Shown here one piece after another: positions 18,533-28,840 of a stretch of 64,000 bases of DNA. Origin of the DNA: Aureimonas pseudogalii. GTDB taxonomy: Bacteria > Pseudomonadota > Alphaproteobacteria > Rhizobiales > Rhizobiaceae. Below the pieces are notes generated by a model. It had not been told where the DNA came from and did no database searches. It saw only the letters and a list, made by a program, of their open reading frames with translations. The position numbers were made by a program, and so were the translations under genes. Location: positions 186,001 through 250,000 of the forward strand of contig NZ_JACIEK010000004.1 in NCBI RefSeq assembly GCF_014196835.1, read 5' to 3'. Positions within the stretch are counted from its first letter, which is position 1. The number at the start of each line of letters is the position of its first letter.

Positions 18533-19156
18533 ATGTTCTGGAAGACCGCCACCAACGATCACGGCCTGCCGCACGACCCTTTCAAGGCCATCGTCAGCCC
18601 GCGCCCGATCGGCTGGATCTCGACGCGGGCGAGGGACGGGCGCGTCAACCTCGCGCCCTACAGCTTCTTCTCCGCCATTTCGGACCGCCCGAAGCTCGTG
18701 ATGTTCTCGTCCGCCGGGATGAAGGACAGCGCCGCCTTCGCGATCGAAAGCGGTGAGTTCGTCGCCAATTTCGCGTGCGCCGATCTCGCCTCGGCCGTCA
18801 ACCGTTCGTCGGCGGCGGCGCCGCGGGGCACCAGCGAGTTCGCGATCGCCGGGCTGACCGAGGCACCCTGCGAACTCGTGGCCGCGCCGCGCGTCGCGCA
18901 GTCGCCGGCGGCGCTCGAGTGCAAGCTGTCGCAATGGTTCACGCCGGTGGGCGTTGACGGCCGCCCGTCCGAGAACGTGATGCTGATCGGCGAGGTGGTG
19001 GGCATCCATCTGGACGAGCGGGTTCTGCGCGACGGCATGATCGCCACCGATCTCGCCGCGCCGCTCAGCCGCCTCGGCTATCTCGATTACGCCGTGACAC
19101 GCGAGGTCTTCCAGATGGTGCGGCCGCGCCGGCCGGACGCCTCCGACGTGCCGTGA
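18533..19156 (+). CDS. Flavin reductase family protein
   Basis: This 207-residue protein is of the flavin-reductase-like FMN-binding split-barrel family (PF01613). Typical segments are FKAIVSPRPIGWIST near the N-terminus and LAPYSFFSAISDRP. Members bind FMN and either reduce free flavin with NAD(P)H or act on unknown substrates. The ATG at 18533 is two bases after the nitroreductase stop. A much longer open frame starting at 16631 includes this gene, but the first 630 codons lie antisense to or in other frames of neighbouring genes and are not coding. Confidence 0.88.
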   Translation: MFWKTATNDHGLPHDPFKAIVSPRPIGWISTRARDGRVNLAPYSFFSAISDRPKLVMFSSAGMKDSAAFAIESGEFVANFACADLASAVNRSSAAAPRGTSEFAIAGLTEAPCELVAAPRVAQSPAALECKLSQWFTPVGVDGRPSENVMLIGEVVGIHLDERVLRDGMIATDLAAPLSRLGYLDYAVTREVFQMVRPRRPDASDVP

Positions 19157-19262
19157 CGCCGGCAAGGTGAACGAAAGCTTGGCAGGCATGGTCAAGGATT
19201 CGTAAAGGGTTGCGGGCGCAGGAATGATGCGAGAGTTCTCGCGTCGTTCCGAAGGCCCGCCC

Positions 19263-20402
19263 ATGCTCGCTCAGCATTTCGTCACCTGGTGCGAAACCGC
19301 CAACGCGGCCGAGCGCTGCTCGGGCGTCGCCCTTCTCGCCGATGCGGTGGTGAACAAGAAATTTCTGGCCGCCGAGATCCGGCAGGCGGAAGCGGCGTTG
19401 CTCTTCGCGCTCGACGATCCCTCGCCGCGGGTGCGGCGCACGATCGCCGATCTCGTGCGCCACTCCGAACGGGTGTCGCGCCAGCTCGTGCGCACCCTCG
19501 CGGCCGACATCGACGAGATCGCCGTCGGAATCGTCGAGCATTCGCCGATTCTCACCGGCCCCGATCTCGTCGAGCTCGTGCGCGGCGGCTCCAACGCCAT
19601 TCGCGTCGCCGCCGCCCGCCGCCGCGATCTCGATCCGCGTGCCGCGCTGGAGATCGCCGCCAGCGGAGACGCGCAGGCCTGTGGCGAACTCGCGGCCAAC
19701 GCGGCGCTGCTGGCCCCGGCGTCCGTCCTGTGCCGACTCGTCGGCGACTGGGCCGACCATCCGCGCATCCGCGACGCGCTGCTGCGCCGCGACGATCTGC
19801 CGAGTGATCTGCGCCACGTTCTTCTCGTCTCGCTCGGCTCGGCGCTCTGCGCCTCGCCCTTCGTGCTAGCCGCGACCGGCCCTGCACGGGCCGCACGCCT
19901 GAAGGACGAACTCGCCGAGCAGGCGACCGCCTCGCTGATCGAAGTGCTGGAGCCCGCGGACCTCTCGCCCTTCGTGGAGCATCTGCGGGCCAGCGGCCTC
20001 CTCAACAGCGCCGTGCTGGTGCGGGCCGTCTGCTGCGGCCGGATCGATCTCTTCGCGTCTTCGCTCGCGCGGCTGGCCAAGGTTCCCGAAAAGCGCGTGC
20101 GCGCCATCGTGGCGGAAGCGCGCGAACCCGGCTTCGCCGCGCTGGCGGACTCCGCCGGCCTGCCGCGCGCCCTCGTGCCGCTGCTGCTCAGCGCGGTGCG
20201 GGTCTGGAAGGACGTCTCGGGGAGCGACGATCTCGATCCCGCGGACGTCGCGTCGATGGTGATGGAGCGGGTGGTCCGCTCCTATCGCCGCCAATACGAT
20301 GAGACGGCCTTTGCCGAGATCGGCGCGCTGCTGCACCGACTCGCCGGCGACACGCAGCGCTTCGCCGCGAGGCGCCGCGCCGAGAACTATCTCGCGGCCT
20401 GA
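19263..20402 (+). CDS. DUF2336 domain protein
   Basis: This is a 379-residue cytoplasmic protein of DUF2336, a family largely confined to alphaproteobacteria. It is almost entirely alpha-helical with HEAT-like repeats (e.g. DPSPRVRRTIADLV and GSNAIRVAAARRRDLDP), suggesting a protein-protein interaction scaffold. Function is unknown. ATG 19263 was chosen over 19224 because the family-like sequence starts there. It is convergent with nadK, the two stops being 5 bp apart. Confidence 0.85.
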   Translation: MLAQHFVTWCETANAAERCSGVALLADAVVNKKFLAAEIRQAEAALLFALDDPSPRVRRTIADLVRHSERVSRQLVRTLAADIDEIAVGIVEHSPILTGPDLVELVRGGSNAIRVAAARRRDLDPRAALEIAASGDAQACGELAANAALLAPASVLCRLVGDWADHPRIRDALLRRDDLPSDLRHVLLVSLGSALCASPFVLAATGPARAARLKDELAEQATASLIEVLEPADLSPFVEHLRASGLLNSAVLVRAVCCGRIDLFASSLARLAKVPEKRVRAIVAEAREPGFAALADSAGLPRALVPLLLSAVRVWKDVSGSDDLDPADVASMVMERVVRSYRRQYDETAFAEIGALLHRLAGDTQRFAARRRAENYLAA

Positions 20403-20407
20403 GCCGA

Positions 20408-21187
20408 TCAGTAGCGGAACTGTTCCGCCAAAATGCGCTCGTCCCACGAGTGCTCGGGATCGAACAGCACGAGACTGCTGAGATCCTTCGATTCGCAGAT
20501 GCGAATGTGCCGGACCGACTTCACCTCGCGATGGTCGGCCACCGCGTTCACCGGCCGCTTCTCGTCCTCCAGCACCTCGATGTCGACGGTCTGACGATTG
20601 GAGAGAAGAGCGCCGCGCCAGCGCCGAGGGCGGAAGGCGCTCACCGGCGTCAGCGCCAGAAGCGGCGCGTCGATCGGGATGATCGGCCCCTGCGCCGAAA
20701 GATTGTAGGCGGTCGATCCCGTGGGGGTCGCCACGAGAACGCCGTCGCAGACAAGCTCGTCCAGCCGCGTCTTGCCGTCGATCGAGATCTTCAGCCGCGC
20801 CGCCTGATACGACTGGCGGAAGAGCGCGACCTCGTTGATCGCGAGCGCCGAATGGCTCAGTCCTTCGGCGTCGATCGCCGTCATCGTCAGCGGGCGGATC
20901 TCGTTGCGGACGGCCCGTTCGAGGCGCGCCGGGAGATCGGCCTCGCGGTAGTCGTTCATCAGGAAGCCGATGGTGCCCTTGTTCATGCCGTAGATCGGCT
21001 TGCCCGTGTCCATGAAGCGGTGCAGCACCTGCAGCATGAATCCGTCGCCGCCGAGCGCCACGACGACGTCGGCCTCCGCGGCGTCCTGGTTGCCGTAGAG
21101 CGCGACGAGCGTGCGGAAGGCGTCCTGCGCCTCGTCGGTCTCGCTGGCCAGGAAGGCGACGCGGGGCGTTTGTCGGGGCATCGTCAT
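20408..21187 (-). CDS. nadK: NAD kinase
   Basis: This enzyme phosphorylates NAD to NADP. The 259-residue protein has the GGDG motif in [11 protein letters not shown], the NE/D motif in LAINEVAL and the glycine-rich [16 protein letters not shown]. It is the usual short alphaproteobacterial form. An alternative start two codons downstream (ATG 21181) is equally possible. It is convergent with the DUF2336 gene. Confidence 0.93.
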   Translation of the reverse strand: MTMPRQTPRVAFLASETDEAQDAFRTLVALYGNQDAAEADVVVALGGDGFMLQVLHRFMDTGKPIYGMNKGTIGFLMNDYREADLPARLERAVRNEIRPLTMTAIDAEGLSHSALAINEVALFRQSYQAARLKISIDGKTRLDELVCDGVLVATPTGSTAYNLSAQGPIIPIDAPLLALTPVSAFRPRRWRGALLSNRQTVDIEVLEDEKRPVNAVADHREVKSVRHIRICESKDLSSLVLFDPEHSWDERILAEQFRY

Positions 21188-21271
21188 CCTTCGTTGCGGT
21201 CGTCGCGCCTCGCGGAGCGGTTCGCCGCGCGCGACCGTAACCGCCGCGGCCGCGCGCGCAAGCGGGAACCC

Positions 21272-22543
21272 TCAGTTTCCAGTATCGATCTTCCGCGCCA
21301 GGCGACCAGTCGGCGTGAGCGCCGCCAGCACTTCGTCGGCCGCCCGAGCCCCGCTTTCCCAAGCCCCGTGCGCGGTCGAGAAGGCATGCGGAGACGTCGC
21401 CTCGCCGGCGAAGAAGATGCGGTTCTCGAAGGGTGCGGCGAGTTGCGCGCGGGCCGAGGCGGCGCCGGGCAGAGCGTGGGAATAGGAACCGAGGGCATGA
21501 GGGTCGCGGCCCCAGGCGGTCTCCGCGATCGCCGTCAGCTGCCGGCGGATGGAACTGCCGAAGAGGTTCGATAGCTCGTCGATGGCGAAGGCCCCGAGCG
21601 CCCCGTCGCCCTCGCGTTCCAGCGCCTCGGCGCAGCGACCGCCGACGAAGACCTCGATCTGCGGCCGGCCGAACGGGCGCAGGTGATAGCTCCCCGTCGC
21701 CGTGCGGTCGGTGTTCCCGAACAGGTGGCCCTCGGGATCGAAACGGTCGGGCTCGGCCAGCGAGAGCACGGCCTTGTTGGCGAGTCCCAACGGCAGGCTG
21801 GCGGCTGCGGCGCGCCAGGGCTCGAGGGCTGCCGGAAGCGACAGGCCGTCGCCCGCGAGGATCGCGGTCGGCAGGGTAAGCACGACGGCGCGGGCTCGCA
21901 GGGTGCCGTGCGGCGTTACGACGCGCAGGCTCCGGCCATCGAACTCGATGGCGCTGACGGGACAATCCGTCCGCGTTTCCAGGTATGAACCCAAGGCCGA
22001 GATCGCCGCACCGTAGCCTTCGAGCACCCGCCAGTTCACGCCGCTGTCGACATAGGCATCGTAGTCGAGCGTCGAGACCCGGTCGAACTCGGTGCCGTTG
22101 TAGTATGAGCTGACGGCGTTCATCAGCGCGTTCCAGCGCCCGCTCGGTTCGAAATCCTCGCTCGCGGCCCGGTCGATCCCGCGCCGGGTGGTCTCGTCGA
22201 GCCGCGCCTCGAAAGCGTCGAAGACTGCGTTGAAGGCCGCCTGATCCGGCCGGGAGAAGCCGATGTCGCCGGTCTGCCCCGTCCAGTCCGGGCGCTTCTC
22301 GACGATCGTGAAGCCGGCGGCGCGGATGGGCGCGACGAGCGGGTTTCGGTCGGCCGAATGAAGCCAGCCGCAGCCGCGGTCGAACGGGTGGCCATCGGAT
22401 GCGACCACCGTCTCGGCACGGCCGCCGATCCGCGAGCGCGCTTCGAGGAGCCGCACCGACAGGCCACGCCCCCTCAGCGAGCGGGCCGCGGACAGGCCTG
22501 CGGCGCCCGCGCCGACGATGGCGACATCGATCTCATGGCTCAT
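21272..22543 (-). CDS. FAD-dependent amine oxidase-like protein
   Basis: This is a flavin amine oxidase (PF01593) of 423 residues, related to monoamine/polyamine oxidases. It opens with the Rossmann dinucleotide motif VGAGAAGLSAARSLRGRG, followed by the GGRAETV motif, and ends with RIFFAGEATSPHAFSTAHGA, which contacts the flavin. No Tat or Sec signal is seen. The open frame begins at 22621, but the extra residues are not family-like, so ATG 22543 was used. The natural amine is unknown. Confidence 0.85.
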   Translation of the reverse strand: MSHEIDVAIVGAGAAGLSAARSLRGRGLSVRLLEARSRIGGRAETVVASDGHPFDRGCGWLHSADRNPLVAPIRAAGFTIVEKRPDWTGQTGDIGFSRPDQAAFNAVFDAFEARLDETTRRGIDRAASEDFEPSGRWNALMNAVSSYYNGTEFDRVSTLDYDAYVDSGVNWRVLEGYGAAISALGSYLETRTDCPVSAIEFDGRSLRVVTPHGTLRARAVVLTLPTAILAGDGLSLPAALEPWRAAAASLPLGLANKAVLSLAEPDRFDPEGHLFGNTDRTATGSYHLRPFGRPQIEVFVGGRCAEALEREGDGALGAFAIDELSNLFGSSIRRQLTAIAETAWGRDPHALGSYSHALPGAASARAQLAAPFENRIFFAGEATSPHAFSTAHGAWESGARAADEVLAALTPTGRLARKIDTGN

Positions 22544-22878
22544 TCGACGCCATCCAGACTGAAGGGTGGAAGTTCGGGCAGTCGCCGCCGGACACTCTGG
22601 TCGAGGATTGATGAGCGGCAAGACGATGCCCTGTCATCCCACCAATCCCGACACTGAGATCCTCGATGCGGCTCGGCAGGGCGGGTCGGACGCCGGGCTG
22701 ACCTCGCGGGTCGAGGAGGCCTGCATATGGGCACGGTTCGTATCAGGACAATGACGGATCGGCGAATACCGGCGAGGGGGCGCGCCGGTCAATCGCGCCA
22801 TCGCCGCTCGCCAAGGGTTGGAATGGCTCTCCAACAGGTGTAATGCCGGGTACGCTTCCGCCAGCACGAGGTTTTCCG
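22544..22878. other. Divergent promoter region between the amine oxidase gene and ilvD
   Basis: No gene is supported here. It should hold the promoters of the two divergent genes. I found no attenuator-type leader peptide or clear riboswitch upstream of ilvD. Confidence 0.5.
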
Positions 22879-24723
22879 ATGCCGCACTATCGTTCCCGCA
22901 CGACCACCCACGGCCGCAACATGGCCGGCGCGCGCGGTCTCTGGCGCGCGACGGGCATGAAGGACGAGGATTTCGGCAAGCCCATCATCGCCGTCGTCAA
23001 CTCGTTCACGCAGTTCGTGCCTGGCCACGTGCACCTCAAGGATCTCGGGCAGCTCGTCGCTCGCGAGATCGAGGCGGCCGGCGGCGTCGCCAAGGAGTTC
23101 AACACGATCGCCGTCGACGACGGCATCGCGATGGGCCATGACGGCATGCTCTACTCGCTGCCCTCGCGCGAGTTGATCGCCGACTCCGTCGAGTACATGG
23201 TCAACGCGCATTGCGCCGATGCCATGGTCTGCATCTCCAACTGCGACAAGATCACGCCGGGCATGCTGATGGCGTCGCTGCGCCTCAACATCCCCACGGT
23301 CTTCGTCTCGGGTGGGCCGATGGAGGCCGGCAAGGTCGTCTGGCCCGACAACACCGAGAAGAAGCTCGACCTCGTCGACGCCATGGTCGCGGCCGCCGAC
23401 GACCGGATCTCCGACGAGGACGTGAAGATCATCGAGCGCTCGGCCTGCCCGACCTGCGGCTCGTGCTCGGGCATGTTCACCGCCAATTCGATGAACTGCC
23501 TGACCGAGGCGCTCGGCCTGTCGCTGCCCGGCAACGGCTCGACGCTCGCCACCCATGCCGAGCGGCGCCGCCTCTTCGTCGAGGCCGGCCACCTGATCGT
23601 CGATCTCGCCAAGCGCCACTACGAGCAGGACGATCCGAGCGTGCTGCCGCGCGCCATCGCGAGCTTCGCCGCCTTCGAGAACGCGATGACGCTCGACATC
23701 GCCATGGGCGGCTCGACCAACACCGTGCTGCATCTGCTGGCTGCCGCCCACGAAGGCGAGGTCGACTTCACCATGGCCGACATCGACCGGCTGTCGCGCC
23801 GGGTGCCCGTGCTCTGCAAGGTCGCGCCGTCGATCGCCAACGTCCATATGGAGGACGTGCACCGCGCCGGTGGCATCATGGGCATTCTCGGCGAGCTCGA
23901 CCGCGCCGGGCTTCTCGACACCTCGGTCGGCTCCGTCCACGCCGAAAGCCTCGGCGCCGCGCTCGACCGCTGGGACGTGAAGCGCACCACGAGCCAGACC
24001 GTGCACGACTTCTTCCGCGCCGCGCCGGGCGGCGTGCCGACGCAGGTCGCCTTCTCGCAGAACCGGCATTTCGACAGCGTCGACACCGACCGCGAGGGCG
24101 GCGTCATCCGCAATCTCGAACATGCCTTCTCGAAGGACGGCGGCCTCGCGGTGCTCTACGGCAATCTCGCCGAGGACGGCTGCATCGTGAAGACGGCGGG
24201 CGTCGACGCCTCCATCCTCACCTTCAACGGCCGGGCCCGCATCTTCGAGAGCCAGGATTCGGCGGTGAAGTCGATCCTGTCCAACGAGGTCGTCGCGGGC
24301 GACGTCGTGCTCATCCGCTACGAGGGACCGCGCGGCGGGCCGGGCATGCAGGAAATGCTCTATCCGACGAGCTACCTGAAGTCGAAGGGCCTCGGAAAGG
24401 CCTGCGCCCTCGTCACCGACGGCCGCTTCTCGGGCGGCTCGTCCGGCCTGTCGATCGGCCACGTCTCGCCGGAGGCGGCGGAAGGCGGCATCATCGGGCT
24501 GGTGGAAGAGGGCGATCCCATCGAGATCGACATCCCGAACCGCCGCATCCAGCTGGCCGTTCCCGATGCCGAGATCGCCAAGCGCCGCGAGGCGATGATC
24601 GCCAAGGGCGCGGACGCCTGGAAGCCCGTCGAGACGCGCAAGCGCAAGGTCACGACGGCGTTGCGTGCCTACGCCTTGATGACGACGAGCGCGGCGCGCG
24701 GCGCCGTGCGCCAGCTCGACTGA
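22879..24723 (+). CDS. ilvD: Dihydroxy-acid dehydratase
   Basis: This Fe-S enzyme dehydrates 2,3-dihydroxy-isovalerate and -methylvalerate in valine/isoleucine synthesis. The 614-residue protein has the cluster cysteines in [12 protein letters not shown] and [16 protein letters not shown], and the C-terminal [23 protein letters not shown] 22879 follows GAGG and gives almost exactly the length of the E. coli enzyme. It is a single gene ended by a long hairpin. Confidence 0.95.
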   Translation: MPHYRSRTTTHGRNMAGARGLWRATGMKDEDFGKPIIAVVNSFTQFVPGHVHLKDLGQLVAREIEAAGGVAKEFNTIAVDDGIAMGHDGMLYSLPSRELIADSVEYMVNAHCADAMVCISNCDKITPGMLMASLRLNIPTVFVSGGPMEAGKVVWPDNTEKKLDLVDAMVAAADDRISDEDVKIIERSACPTCGSCSGMFTANSMNCLTEALGLSLPGNGSTLATHAERRRLFVEAGHLIVDLAKRHYEQDDPSVLPRAIASFAAFENAMTLDIAMGGSTNTVLHLLAAAHEGEVDFTMADIDRLSRRVPVLCKVAPSIANVHMEDVHRAGGIMGILGELDRAGLLDTSVGSVHAESLGAALDRWDVKRTTSQTVHDFFRAAPGGVPTQVAFSQNRHFDSVDTDREGGVIRNLEHAFSKDGGLAVLYGNLAEDGCIVKTAGVDASILTFNGRARIFESQDSAVKSILSNEVVAGDVVLIRYEGPRGGPGMQEMLYPTSYLKSKGLGKACALVTDGRFSGGSSGLSIGHVSPEAAEGGIIGLVEEGDPIEIDIPNRRIQLAVPDAEIAKRREAMIAKGADAWKPVETRKRKVTTALRAYALMTTSAARGAVRQLD

Positions 24724-24765
24724 GAGCGCAACGCGCGAGGGAGCGCTCTTCGATCCCTCGCAGAC

Positions 24766-24803
24766 CGGTCGACGGCACCGCCCCCGGACGATGCCGTCGA
24801 CCG
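24766..24803 (+). terminator. 12-bp hairpin terminator after ilvD
   Basis: CGGTCGACGGCA pairs perfectly with TGCCGTCGACCG around a 14-base loop, followed by TTCGGGTTT. It starts 43 bases after the ilvD stop. Confidence 0.75.
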
Positions 24804-24906
24804 TTCGGGTTTCATACGATTGTCATCCGGCCCGCGTAGTCGCCGCGCATCAAGTTTGTTTCGCCGGCGGGCAGGGGTCCGCGCGCGTCTTCACGGGATC
24901 GATCTC

Positions 24907-25893
24907 ATGACCTTCAAGCTCGCCCTGGCCGGCGCGGCCGCCTTCGCCGCTCTCCTCGTCCACGCGCCCGCCATGGCCCAGGCCGGCAAGCTCGTGCTCT
25001 ACACGAGCCAGCCGAACGAGGACGCGCAGGCGACGGTGGATGCGTTCGAAGCTGCCCATCCCGGCATCGATGTGGAATGGGTGCGCGAGGGCACCACGAA
25101 GGTCATGGCCAAGCTGCAGGCGGAGTTCGCCGCCGGCAGCCCGCAGCCCGACCTCCTGCTCATCGCCGACAGCGTGACGATGGAAGGCCTGAAGCGCGAC
25201 GGTCGGCTGATGCCCTACGAGGGCGCCGACGTCGCAGGCTTCGAAGCCGGGCTGGTCGATCGCGACAAGACCTATTTCTCCACCAAGCTGATCACCACCG
25301 GCTTCATGACGAATGCGCGTGCGGAAGGCGCGCCGAAGTCCTGGCACGACCTGGTGAAGCCCGAATTCGCCTCGCAGGTCACCATGCCGAGCCCGCTGAC
25401 CTCCGGCGCCGCGCTCGTCCACGTCGCCGCGCTGGCGCAGAACGCCGATTTCGGCTGGCCCTACATCGAGGCGCTCGCCAAGAACGGCACCACGGCCTCG
25501 GGCGGCAACGGCGCAGTGATGAAGTCGGTGGCGGGCGGCGAGAAGGCCTATGGCGTGATCGTCGACTACCTGCCGATCCGCGAGGCGGCGAAGGGCGCGC
25601 CGGTCGCCTTCGTCTTCCCGACCGAGGGCGTTTCAGCCGTCACCGAGCCGGTGGCGATTTTGAAGACCGCGAAGAACCCGGAGGCCGCCAAGCTCTTCGT
25701 GGACTTTCTTATGAGCGAGGAGGGACAGAAGCTCGCGGCCAAGCAGGGCTATCTCCCGGCCCGCGACGGCATCGAGGGCCCCGCCGGTTTTCCGGCCCGC
25801 TCCACGATCAAGCTGATGCCGCTCGACGCTGCCAAGGCGCTAGCCGACGAGACCGAGAACAAGAAGCGCTTCACCGAACTCTTCGGCGGCTGA
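24907..25893 (+). CDS. Iron-type ABC transporter substrate-binding protein
   Basis: This is a periplasmic binding protein of 328 residues in the FbpA/AfuA-like group (PF13343/PF13416 type). A signal peptide (cleavage after APAMA) precedes KLVLYTSQPNEDAQATVDAF, which is characteristic of ferric iron and phosphonate/thiamine binders. The substrate cannot be decided: the two consecutive tyrosines of classical FbpA are not evident. It is followed 19 bp later by the permease gene, and the ATPase gene is convergent to that, so the three form one importer. Confidence 0.85.
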   Translation: MTFKLALAGAAAFAALLVHAPAMAQAGKLVLYTSQPNEDAQATVDAFEAAHPGIDVEWVREGTTKVMAKLQAEFAAGSPQPDLLLIADSVTMEGLKRDGRLMPYEGADVAGFEAGLVDRDKTYFSTKLITTGFMTNARAEGAPKSWHDLVKPEFASQVTMPSPLTSGAALVHVAALAQNADFGWPYIEALAKNGTTASGGNGAVMKSVAGGEKAYGVIVDYLPIREAAKGAPVAFVFPTEGVSAVTEPVAILKTAKNPEAAKLFVDFLMSEEGQKLAAKQGYLPARDGIEGPAGFPARSTIKLMPLDAAKALADETENKKRFTELFGG

Positions 25894-25912
25894 TCGGCTG
25901 CGGGCGAGCGAC

Positions 25913-27601
25913 ATGCGGATGATCGACGGCGAGCGGACGACGCTGATTCTCGTCGCCGGTTTCGTGGCGCTCGTCAGCGTCGTGCCGGTGGTGCGCCTCG
26001 CCATCGAGGCAGTGGCGCCGGGTGGCACGCCGGATCTCTCGGTGGCGGCCGAGGTGCTGACGGCACGCTCGACCTGGGTGGCGACGTGGCATTCGCTGGT
26101 CACCGCCGTGCTCGGGACGGCGATTTCGCTCGTGCTTGGCACCGTCTTTGCCATCCTCGTGGCGCTCACCGACATTCGCGGCAAGGCGCCGCTCGTCTTC
26201 TGCTTCCTGCTGCCGCTGATGATCCCGCCGCAGATCACGGCGCTGGCCTGGGCGCAGCTCTTCGGCCCGGCCAGCCCGCTCCTCAACACGCTCGGCCTCG
26301 CGCCGCGCCTCGGCTCGCCCAACCCGATCTACAGCGTCGAGGGCATCGTCCTGCTGCTCGGCATCCAGCATGCGCCGCTCGTCTTTCTCGCCCTGCGCGC
26401 CGGGCTTCGCGCCCTGCCGCGCGAACTCATCGAGGCCGGACGCTCCAGCGGCGCGGGGCGCACGCGCGTCCTCGCTACCATCGTGCTGCCGATGATGACG
26501 CCGCCGCTCGTGGCCGGCGCCGCGCTCGCCTTCGTCTCGGCCGTCGGCAATTTCGGCATTCCCGCGCTGCTCGGCATTCCCGCCGGCTACACCGTGCTGC
26601 CGACGCTGATCTACCAGCGGCTCGCGAGCTTTGGCCCGGCGATCATCGGCGAGACGGCGGTGCTCTCGCTGCTCGTCGGATTGGTGGCCTTCGCGGGCTT
26701 CGCGGTGCAGTCGGCGACCCTGCGCCGGCGCGACTACCGGGTGGTCGGAACGCCCTCGAAGACTCTGGGCTACGATCTCGGGCGCTGGCGCCCCGCCTAC
26801 GAGACGCTGGCCTGGGCGACGATCGGCCTCATCGTGGTCGCGCCGCTCGCCGCCCTCGTCACCACTTCGCTCGTCAACGCCTACGGCGTGCCGCTCACCG
26901 GGCGGTCGGTGACGATCGAGAACTATCTCGAGGTGATGTTCCGGCAGGATGCCACGGTGCGGGCCTTCCGCAACTCGGCTGTCCTGGCCGGCGGCGCGGC
27001 CTTGGTGCTGATGGCGATCTGCATTCCCCTGGCCGTGCTGGTGGTCTGGCGCGGCGGGCGCGTGCTGCGCCTTCTCAACATGGCGGCGGAGGTGCCCTAT
27101 GCGCTGCCCGGCATCGTCCTCGGCATCGCCTCGATCCTCCTCTTCCTCAAGCCGCTGCCGATCCTCGGCTTCTCGCTCTACAACACGATCTGGATCATCG
27201 CCTTCGCCTATCTCGCGCGCTTCCTGACGCTGGCGCTGCGCCCGGTGGTGAGCGGCGTGATGCAACTCGACCGGGCGCTGGACGAGGCCGCGCGGATGAC
27301 CGGGGCGCGGTTCCTCTTCCGGCTGCGCACGGTGCTGCTGCCGATGCTCGCGCCGATGGCGGCGGCGGGCGGCATTCTCGTGTTCATGACCGCCTTCAAC
27401 GAACTGACCGTCTCGGCGCTGCTCTGGTCGTCGGGCAACGAGACGCTCGGCGTCGTCGTGTTCAATCTCGACGATGCCGGCCGATCGACGCTGGCCGCGG
27501 CGCTTTCGGTGGTCAGCGTCTGCGTCATCGTCGCGATCATGCTGGCGACCACGGTCTTCGCGCGCCGGCTGCCGGCTGGTGTGCTGCCCTGGACGACTTA
27601 A
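25913..27601 (+). CDS. ABC transporter permease, fused two-domain (FbpB-like)
   Basis: This is an inner-membrane permease of 562 residues made of two homologous halves, each with about six helices and an EAA loop (ELIEAGRSSGAGRTRVLATI in the first half and DEAARMTGARFLFRL in the second). The fused layout is typical of iron(III)/2-aminoethylphosphonate-type importers. It is co-directional with the binding-protein gene. Its stop TAA lies in a TTAA shared with the stop of the convergent ATPase gene. Confidence 0.88.
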   Translation: MRMIDGERTTLILVAGFVALVSVVPVVRLAIEAVAPGGTPDLSVAAEVLTARSTWVATWHSLVTAVLGTAISLVLGTVFAILVALTDIRGKAPLVFCFLLPLMIPPQITALAWAQLFGPASPLLNTLGLAPRLGSPNPIYSVEGIVLLLGIQHAPLVFLALRAGLRALPRELIEAGRSSGAGRTRVLATIVLPMMTPPLVAGAALAFVSAVGNFGIPALLGIPAGYTVLPTLIYQRLASFGPAIIGETAVLSLLVGLVAFAGFAVQSATLRRRDYRVVGTPSKTLGYDLGRWRPAYETLAWATIGLIVVAPLAALVTTSLVNAYGVPLTGRSVTIENYLEVMFRQDATVRAFRNSAVLAGGAALVLMAICIPLAVLVVWRGGRVLRLLNMAAEVPYALPGIVLGIASILLFLKPLPILGFSLYNTIWIIAFAYLARFLTLALRPVVSGVMQLDRALDEAARMTGARFLFRLRTVLLPMLAPMAAAGGILVFMTAFNELTVSALLWSSGNETLGVVVFNLDDAGRSTLAAALSVVSVCVIVAIMLATTVFARRLPAGVLPWTT

Positions 27602-28734
27602 GCGTCCGCCGACTCGGGGGTCGAGACGGGCACCGGCTGCCTGGCGGCTCCCGCCGAGGGGGGAAGGGGCAGGATCCAGCCATCGGTGATCGCGACCCTG
27701 ACGATCGAGCCGATCACGCCGGGCGTCGGCGCATGAAGGGAAAGGGAAAGCGAGAGCGCGGGGGCGGCCAGCAGCTCGACCACGAGGAGACTGTAGGCGC
27801 CCTTGAACGTCGAGGCCAGGACGCGCGCCTCGAAGCCGCCGGTCTCGGCGAGCGCCAGCCCTTCGGCTCGCAGGCAGAGGCGCGCCGTCTCCGCCCGCGC
27901 CGGCGCATCGGGAGTGCTGCGGACCACAGCGCTCGTGCCGAGCACCTCGACCCGACGGCGGCCCTCGTCCACGCGCTCCGCGATCCGGCATTCGACGATG
28001 CGCCCGTTGCCGACGAAGCGGGCCACCGCCTCGGTGCGCGGCCGCGCGTAGAGCTCGGCCGGCGCGGCGACTTCGAGGAGCCGCCCCTTCTGCATCACGG
28101 CGATCCGGTCGGCCATCGCCATCGCCTCGGCCTGATCGTGCGTGACGTAGACCATCGTCGCGCCGGTGCGCCGATGAAACTGCCGGAAGGTCTCTTCCAT
28201 CGAGGCGCGCAGATGGACGTCGAGATTGGCGAGCGGCTCGTCGAGAAGGACGATCGAGGGCTCCATCGCGAAGCAGCGGGCGAGCGCCACGCGCTGGCGC
28301 TGGCCGCCGGAGAGGTCGGCCGGTCGGCGCGCCTCGAAGCCTTCGAGGTCCACCGCCAGAAGCGCCTCGGCGATGCGGGCCTTCTGCTCGGCGCGTGGCA
28401 GGCCGCGCACCCGCAGGGGATAGCCGACATTCTCGCCGACGCTCATGTGCGGCCAGAGGGCATAGGATTGGAAGACGATGGCGACGCCGCGATCCTCCGG
28501 CGGCACGTGCGTGGCCGCGCCGGCCACCAGCCGGTCGCCGAAATGCAGCGTGCCCTCGCTCATCGTTTCGAACCCGGCGATCATGCGCAGCAGCGTCGTC
28601 TTACCGCAGCCGGAGGGGCCGAGGAGTGCGGTGAACTCGCCGGCGGGGATGTCGAGCGACACCGACGAGACGACCTCGGCGTCTGCGAAGCGCTTCGTGG
28701 CCGCGGTGAAGCGGATGGAGGCCGGACTGATCAT
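27598..28734 (-). CDS. ABC transporter ATP-binding protein (FbpC/PotA-like)
   Basis: This is the ATPase likely to drive the adjacent importer. The 378-residue protein has Walker A GPSGCGKTT, the signature LSGGQRQRVALAR, Walker B VLLDEPLANLD, and a C-terminal TOBE-type domain (about residues 240-378). ATG 28734 was chosen; the 24 codons of open frame upstream are not family-like. The gene faces the permease gene, and the two stop codons overlap in TTAA, so transcription of the transporter is split into two convergent units. Confidence 0.88.
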   Translation of the reverse strand: MISPASIRFTAATKRFADAEVVSSVSLDIPAGEFTALLGPSGCGKTTLLRMIAGFETMSEGTLHFGDRLVAGAATHVPPEDRGVAIVFQSYALWPHMSVGENVGYPLRVRGLPRAEQKARIAEALLAVDLEGFEARRPADLSGGQRQRVALARCFAMEPSIVLLDEPLANLDVHLRASMEETFRQFHRRTGATMVYVTHDQAEAMAMADRIAVMQKGRLLEVAAPAELYARPRTEAVARFVGNGRIVECRIAERVDEGRRRVEVLGTSAVVRSTPDAPARAETARLCLRAEGLALAETGGFEARVLASTFKGAYSLLVVELLAAPALSLSLSLHAPTPGVIGSIVRVAITDGWILPLPPSAGAARQPVPVSTPESADA

Positions 28735-28840
28735 CGAAAGCCATCGCCGTTCGGGAGCCGGCCCTCGCCGGTTCGCCCATGGGGGCCTGCCAGCCCAGCA
28801 TGTCAATGCGATGACAGGCCGGGTCTTGCGTCGATCGCCT

